From assembly GCA_028023455.1 (NCBI GenBank), contig JAQFVV010000207.1, positions 1,445,243 to 1,509,242 of the forward strand: DNA of 64,000 bases, read 5' to 3'. A program made the position numbers and the translations under genes. Below the pieces are notes generated by a model. That model saw only the letters and a list, made by a program, of their open reading frames with translations. It was not told the origin of the DNA and ran no database searches. Shown here piece by piece: positions 59,231 through 64,000 of this stretch. Positions within the stretch are counted from its first letter, which is position 1, and every line of letters begins with the position of its first letter. The stretch is from Epiperipatus broadwayi. Its lineage: Eukaryota; Onychophora; Udeonychophora; Euonychophora; Peripatidae.

Positions 59231-62200
59231 ATTATAGAAAATATAAAATAAAATAGGGAACGATTTATTTGTAAATGTTTTCAACCAAAGAAGTCATTTT
59301 TATCAGAAATTAGAGCTAAATAAAAATTGGCAAAAATTAAATTTACCAAAAACTTATTTCAAATCACCCTAAAGTCGTACAGATTCAAATTATTTTTGAG
59401 TAGAAATTTAACCTATTATCTATTAATCTATTGTACCAAAACTGTTCATCTTTTTTATTCAACCATACCAATAACATAAAAATCTCTTCTATACATAAAA
59501 TTAACTAATTAATTAACAAATCGTATGTGAACTCAAACAAACATTACACAAATGTCTATATAAATATATGAGAAAATAAATATATACAATTATAACATTT
59601 CTAAAATATTTCCTATATAATAAAGACATTAATTTTCCTCAGATTATTAATTAATTCTAATGTGTCAACAAAATAGATTAAGTATTCAGTGTAATTGCAT
59701 ATAGAATCAATATCATGAATTCCCTTCATAAATTTGTACAAAATAAACAATATTTAATGCATTGGAAAACTAGACAATTGAAGAATGTAATAATGTCTAT
59801 AATTAACTCATTCCAAATAGAAACAAGATCTTAAGTTTGAAGATGAAAAAAACTTTTTGTTTTTCTTTCTTTTGTGGAAGGAATGCCATTTTACAATTCA
59901 ACTACTCATAAAACATCAATTGTGTGATCTTGCAAATTAAAATATTTAGATATTTTTTACTTGTAATTTTATTAGAATCTCAAATCAATAATTAATAATC
60001 TTACAAGTAGTCAATTATTGATTCACAAACATAAAAGTTCAAGCATATCTTGCATTTTATAAAATATATCAAGATTCATCTTTGTAGTTGATGTGGTTGG
60101 AGATATAATCTAGAAATCTTAATTAAAAATAATATTTGAACTTAATAAATAGAAAAAAATAAACTGAAGTACATAATAACAACATTCATTATTTCACATT
60201 TTCCAATAAAAATGTATTTGAAAATAAAGTAAAATTTATTTGAATTATATTTCTAAACTCCATACAAATTTTTCTTAAGAAAAGAATGACAAAAATTAAC
60301 AATTACAGTTGTTATAGAGATAGCTTTTTCAGCCAATTACACCTTTTTGTTTTATGTTATTAATAATTATTTGAATTTTACTTTTTTATAATTAAATATT
60401 ATCAAATAAAATCTGAGTCCAATCATGTATGTTCTTCACAAAATGTAAATTCTTCACTAATATTTCAAATGTGCAAACAAACAATGAAAAATATTTTTTT
60501 TTCACTTTTAAAAACTGAACAAAGGGGTAAATGCTTTTAAGATCTCTTACAAGTGCCCTTGGATCTGTGAATAAATAAATGACCAATAAGCAGCATTAAT
60601 ACTTCATTGTATTGGATCTCCCTGTGCAATACTGATCTGATATCCTGGAATTTTTTGAAATTAATATATCAATATATGTTTCATATCTAATTTTTATTGT
60701 CAACTGAATGCAAATTGATAAACAAACACTGGTGATAACTGCAACAAAGTTAATTTAATCTAATATGACCAAAGTAGAAATTAGTGTTGGTGTGACATTT
60801 CAGTCAATTCTGAAAAAGAATTAACTATGATGAAATGTTTTCTTAGAATATTGTTTATATTTGTTAAATTGCTATTAAAAGAAGAACTAATAGTAAAATG
60901 TCTGCCTTAATGCTTTCTTTTTACATAGTAAAAGGTTTTTTTCCATTGTTTAAATATCTCATGATTATTTTCTTCATCATGTAGAGATAATTCAGGGTTC
61001 CAAATTTACTGAACAAATGCACATTAATTTTCTGAAGAAATTTTTTTTATTACAACATTTTTTTTAATTCTTCAAGATTGATTATAGAGAAACAATATTA
61101 GTCTTCAGTTGTTTTTTTATTACTATGAGAAAGTAGATAACTATGATGACTAATTTATTTGCTATATATCTTAATCCCAAGAATGTTTTTATTATAAATA
61201 ATCTTAGCATTAAAACAACAGGCCAATATTTTAAAAAAACATCATTATAACATTATTTTTTTATTAAAATTACTTATGAATTTGATGAAAGCATAACACT
61301 TATATTTACTATGGGTTTGTATGACCAAAATATTATCTCCACATTTAAGCCAGTATGAAATCTATGTATAGCAAATGACATCTAAAGTTAGCAAAAAATC
61401 ACTCATTGCATTTAAGATTTAATGCCTTCTAAATTTGAAAAGCATACATGGTATTTTCATTTTAAAAGTTGAGTGAAATATCATGTATAAGATGAACATT
61501 TTTTTCAGTAACATGCATGATCTCTGCCATAATATTCCTAAGAAAAAAGCTTGGTTTATAAATCTTGGATAAAAACTAAAATTTACAAAAGTGAATTTTA
61601 CCTGGTGTTAAAAATAATATATATTTCTGTTATTTCTGGTCTCCATATATGTTAGACTGTAAATTATAATTTAAAACTTATTCATAGTTTCTTGTGCTAT
61701 AAAATCATAAGACTTCTTATCATTTAAAAATATCACCGGTTTTTATAGTCATTTTTATTCATTATATAAAAGTCATCATAAAACTTTATTTAAAAATTCT
61801 TTTATTCTTACTACTTTTAAATTATTTATTGTAAACTTTATTAATCACTAAAAGCCAGATGGTAATTCTTAATAAATCCATTGCTGTCTAATTCAAATAC
61901 CTCTTGTCTAGTTTCTAGCTTACAATTTACATTGCTACAATTATAAAACAAACTATGGTCTTTGTAATATGTAGAAACTGAACTGGTTTCAAATCTATAT
62001 AACTATACAAAAAAGTAATCTTGTACTGAAAAAATAAGTTTTTTTCAATTTGGAATGGTAGTTTCCTAATAATCCAAAATAATAAAAAAAAATATTCTCT
62101 AGAGTAAAGGTGCATTAAATTCAACAGCTGCAAATTCATTAATCAAAAAATTCAAAAAAAAAAAAACTCTTTGCTAACATAAACAATAAAATAAAAACTA

Positions 62201-62254
62201 GTCTGGAGATATTTGGTTAGGACAAAAGTGGAAGATTTATTAAGAAATACCATA
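59231..62254. other. AT-rich sequence without confirmed gene
   Basis: No assignable coding region. A splice-flanked 14-base segment on the minus strand (60549-60564, acceptor TTATTTATTCACAG, donor GTAAGA) is too short to trust. Confidence 0.4.
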
Positions 62255-63005
62255 TGGTAAAGCTTAATGAGAAGCTAAGGGAGTAAAATTAACTGGAGAT
62301 CATTTAACTCTTCCAGATTTTGTAGATGATGTAGTTATTTTGAAAAATTATGCTTTAAACATTAAGAAATGTTACAAGAATTATCAGATAAAACCAAAAA
62401 AGTAGTACTAAAGATAAATTAAGTTTCATTGGATTTTCTTAAAATAAAAAATAAAGATTGATAATAAGAATTTAGAAGACTATAATGATTGATAATGATG
62501 ACTTAAAAGATGTTAACAACTGCAAATACTTTGGTCAGATTATGTCTACTGATGGAAACATAATGGACAAAATTAATCATGGAATTAAACTTGGTTGTAG
62601 TGCTTTTGGTAAAAATAATTTAATATTTAAAGAAAATATGTGTTTGAAAAGATTAGGTTTTTAATACATTTATATATGTTATCAGATCATATAGAGTCTT
62701 CAGACCATTCAATTAAATATGGAAAGACATATATTAAAAGTAACAAGAAGAGATTGAAAATAAAATGAGTGAAGTAAGAGATTAAAGTGAACTTGGGTTG
62801 GATATATTGCTAGAAGAAGTGATAATAGATGGACAGCTAAAATCCTAAATTGTATTACAAGAGATTGTAAAATACTTAGAAAAAGATCACATGTGAGATA
62901 GATAGTTCAAATATAAAATTCTGCAGGTATGATGTAGAAAAGAGAGATTAACTCAGACAGAATATCACATTTCAATTGATCAATAATGCTTGGAAATGAT
63001 AATGA
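62255..63005 (+). pseudogene. Decayed RTE-like LINE, copy 6
   Basis: Starts with a block matching GVKVNGEYLSHLDFADDVVVF (here near 62280-62345, FVDDVVI), then YFGQIMSTDGN and INHGIKLGCSAFGKNN near 62525-62620, and C-terminal pieces (WIGYIARRSDNRW, RDCK, KRSHVR) to the tail GATAATGATAG near 63005. Many stops. Confidence 0.7.
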
Positions 63006-64000
63006 TAGCCATATTATATTTATATGTTACTAATACTTGCACTTGATGATCATAAAGGTAGTAAGAATATGATCATTATTATTTATACTTATTTACTAGT
63101 TTTATAATAAAGTCTTTTTTTTTACTTTCTATTATAAAATGTATATCTGTCACATGACATATTTATTTTTATAATTCTGTTTTGCCAAATTTCTATAATG
63201 ATATCCTCATAGATGTTGTGAATGTTTGTATCTAGAAGAATGTTCCTTTGAAGGGGAGATTACTTTTCAGAAAGTAAATGAAGTTAAACATTTCTGAAAC
63301 AAAAAATTCTCTTACTCTATGTTGTCTGGAAAAATATTAAAAATCTAATGATTTTAATTTACAGCAGCTACAATGAGTATATGATATCGGTAAAAAAAAT
63401 TAAATGCTTTCGTTTTATATAATTCTTTTAAATGACCTGATGTCCATTTAGCAAAAATAAAATTAGTTTGAATTTAACTTGCATGGTTTAAGTTTTATGA
63501 TTTTATTTGAACATTTATTGGTATCTCGCTTGTTGTCTAAGGAAGTCTTTTTTTTTTTACTTTTGTAAATTATTACTCATTTTTCTATATTTTTATACAA
63601 ATATTATAAAACTTGCAGTAACTAATACTTACAATAATAAAAGCAACTTTTTTTATTGTAATGACTGGTTTTAAATAGCAATCAACAGACTGCAGTTGGA
63701 GGTATTTTACAGAAAGTACTTTTAATTTTTCTATTATTGAAATTTTATATTTTTTTAAACAAATATTGTAATACTTGTTGTTAATAATGCTCATAATAGA
63801 AAATAAATCAAATGTGGAATGGTGATTATAAAAAACAAAAACATTTTTTTACAAGTCATATATAAAACATTGATGTTGCAAAATTGTCATTGCAGGTTTT
63901 TGAAATATCCCTGGCCTGATGGACAAATGGATAAATCATTATTCAATAAGGAACATTGAACTATACTAAATTACACATTAGGCAAATTCAAAATAACATT
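63006..64000. other. AT-rich sequence; possible SINE or exon at the edge
   Basis: A splice-acceptor-like TTGTCATTGCAG at 63884-63895 precedes a short open frame (KYPWPDGQMDKSLFN) ending at a TGA. The same bases also look like a tRNA-derived A box (TGGCCTGATGG) with a weak B box near 63985. Undecidable at the window edge. Confidence 0.25.

Noticed and set aside
60549-60564. 14-nt microexon on the minus strand
   Set aside because: Splice-like signals are present but a segment this short in AT-rich DNA is expected by chance and no second exon supports it.
63896-63959. Terminal exon encoding KYPWPDGQMDKSLFN
   Set aside because: The same bases resemble a tRNA-derived SINE head and the window ends before this can be resolved.

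Overview
This 64 kb window is very AT-rich eukaryotic (animal) DNA in which almost every recognisable coding signal belongs to a transposable element. I see no rRNA, operon, CRISPR array or intact host gene. AP-endonuclease LINEs (including an RTE-like family with GAT/ATG triplet tails), Penelope-like elements with GIY-YIG domains, a hAT element, tRNA-derived SINE heads and one probable spliced host exon indicate an invertebrate metazoan with large introns or intergenic gaps. I cannot place the phylum from the sequence alone.

Layout. 1-7.3 kb: AT-rich DNA with three RTE-like LINE copies, one carrying an uninterrupted 526-codon reverse transcriptase ORF (3421-5001, +). 7.3-23.75 kb: a composite structure read here as one minus-strand LTR retrotransposon with unusually long LTRs. 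Two 3.65 kb direct repeats start TG and end CA (CA decayed in one copy). They flank a 3.3 kb internal region with a tRNA-Lys-like primer-binding site, a polypurine tract, a decayed gag-like ORF ending in a 16-residue tandem peptide repeat, and no pol. One LTR is split by a 5.8 kb LINE (called LINE-C here) with a 14-bp target duplication; the other LTR preserves the empty site. 23.75-32.2 kb: AT-rich DNA with SINE/PLE tails, CpG-richer LTR-like patches and a 495-bp hAT element holding the start of its transposase gene. 32.2-40 kb: a decayed minus-strand LINE (LINE-B) with an SGNH-esterase-like ORF1, endonuclease, RT and zinc knuckle, split by a nearly full-length RTE copy. 40-50.8 kb: a truncated LINE-C, two head-to-head Penelope-like elements, and a third LINE-C whose RT catalytic motif is split by a TA-flanked 986-bp MITE. 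50.8-64 kb: AT-rich sequence with two decayed RTE copies, a further Penelope-type RT fragment and a 75-nt exon with strong splice signals on the minus strand (58099-58173).

The elements do not act together as a pathway; the nesting gives relative ages. The LTR element landed at the tail of an old RTE copy, then LINE-C landed in one LTR. LINE-B was hit by RTE. LINE-C copy 3 was hit by the MITE. The most unusual items are the giant-LTR, pol-less retroelement with its peptide-repeat gag ORF, the tRNA-like promoter and covarying hairpin in the Penelope 3' tails, and the MITE placed right after the RT catalytic aspartates.
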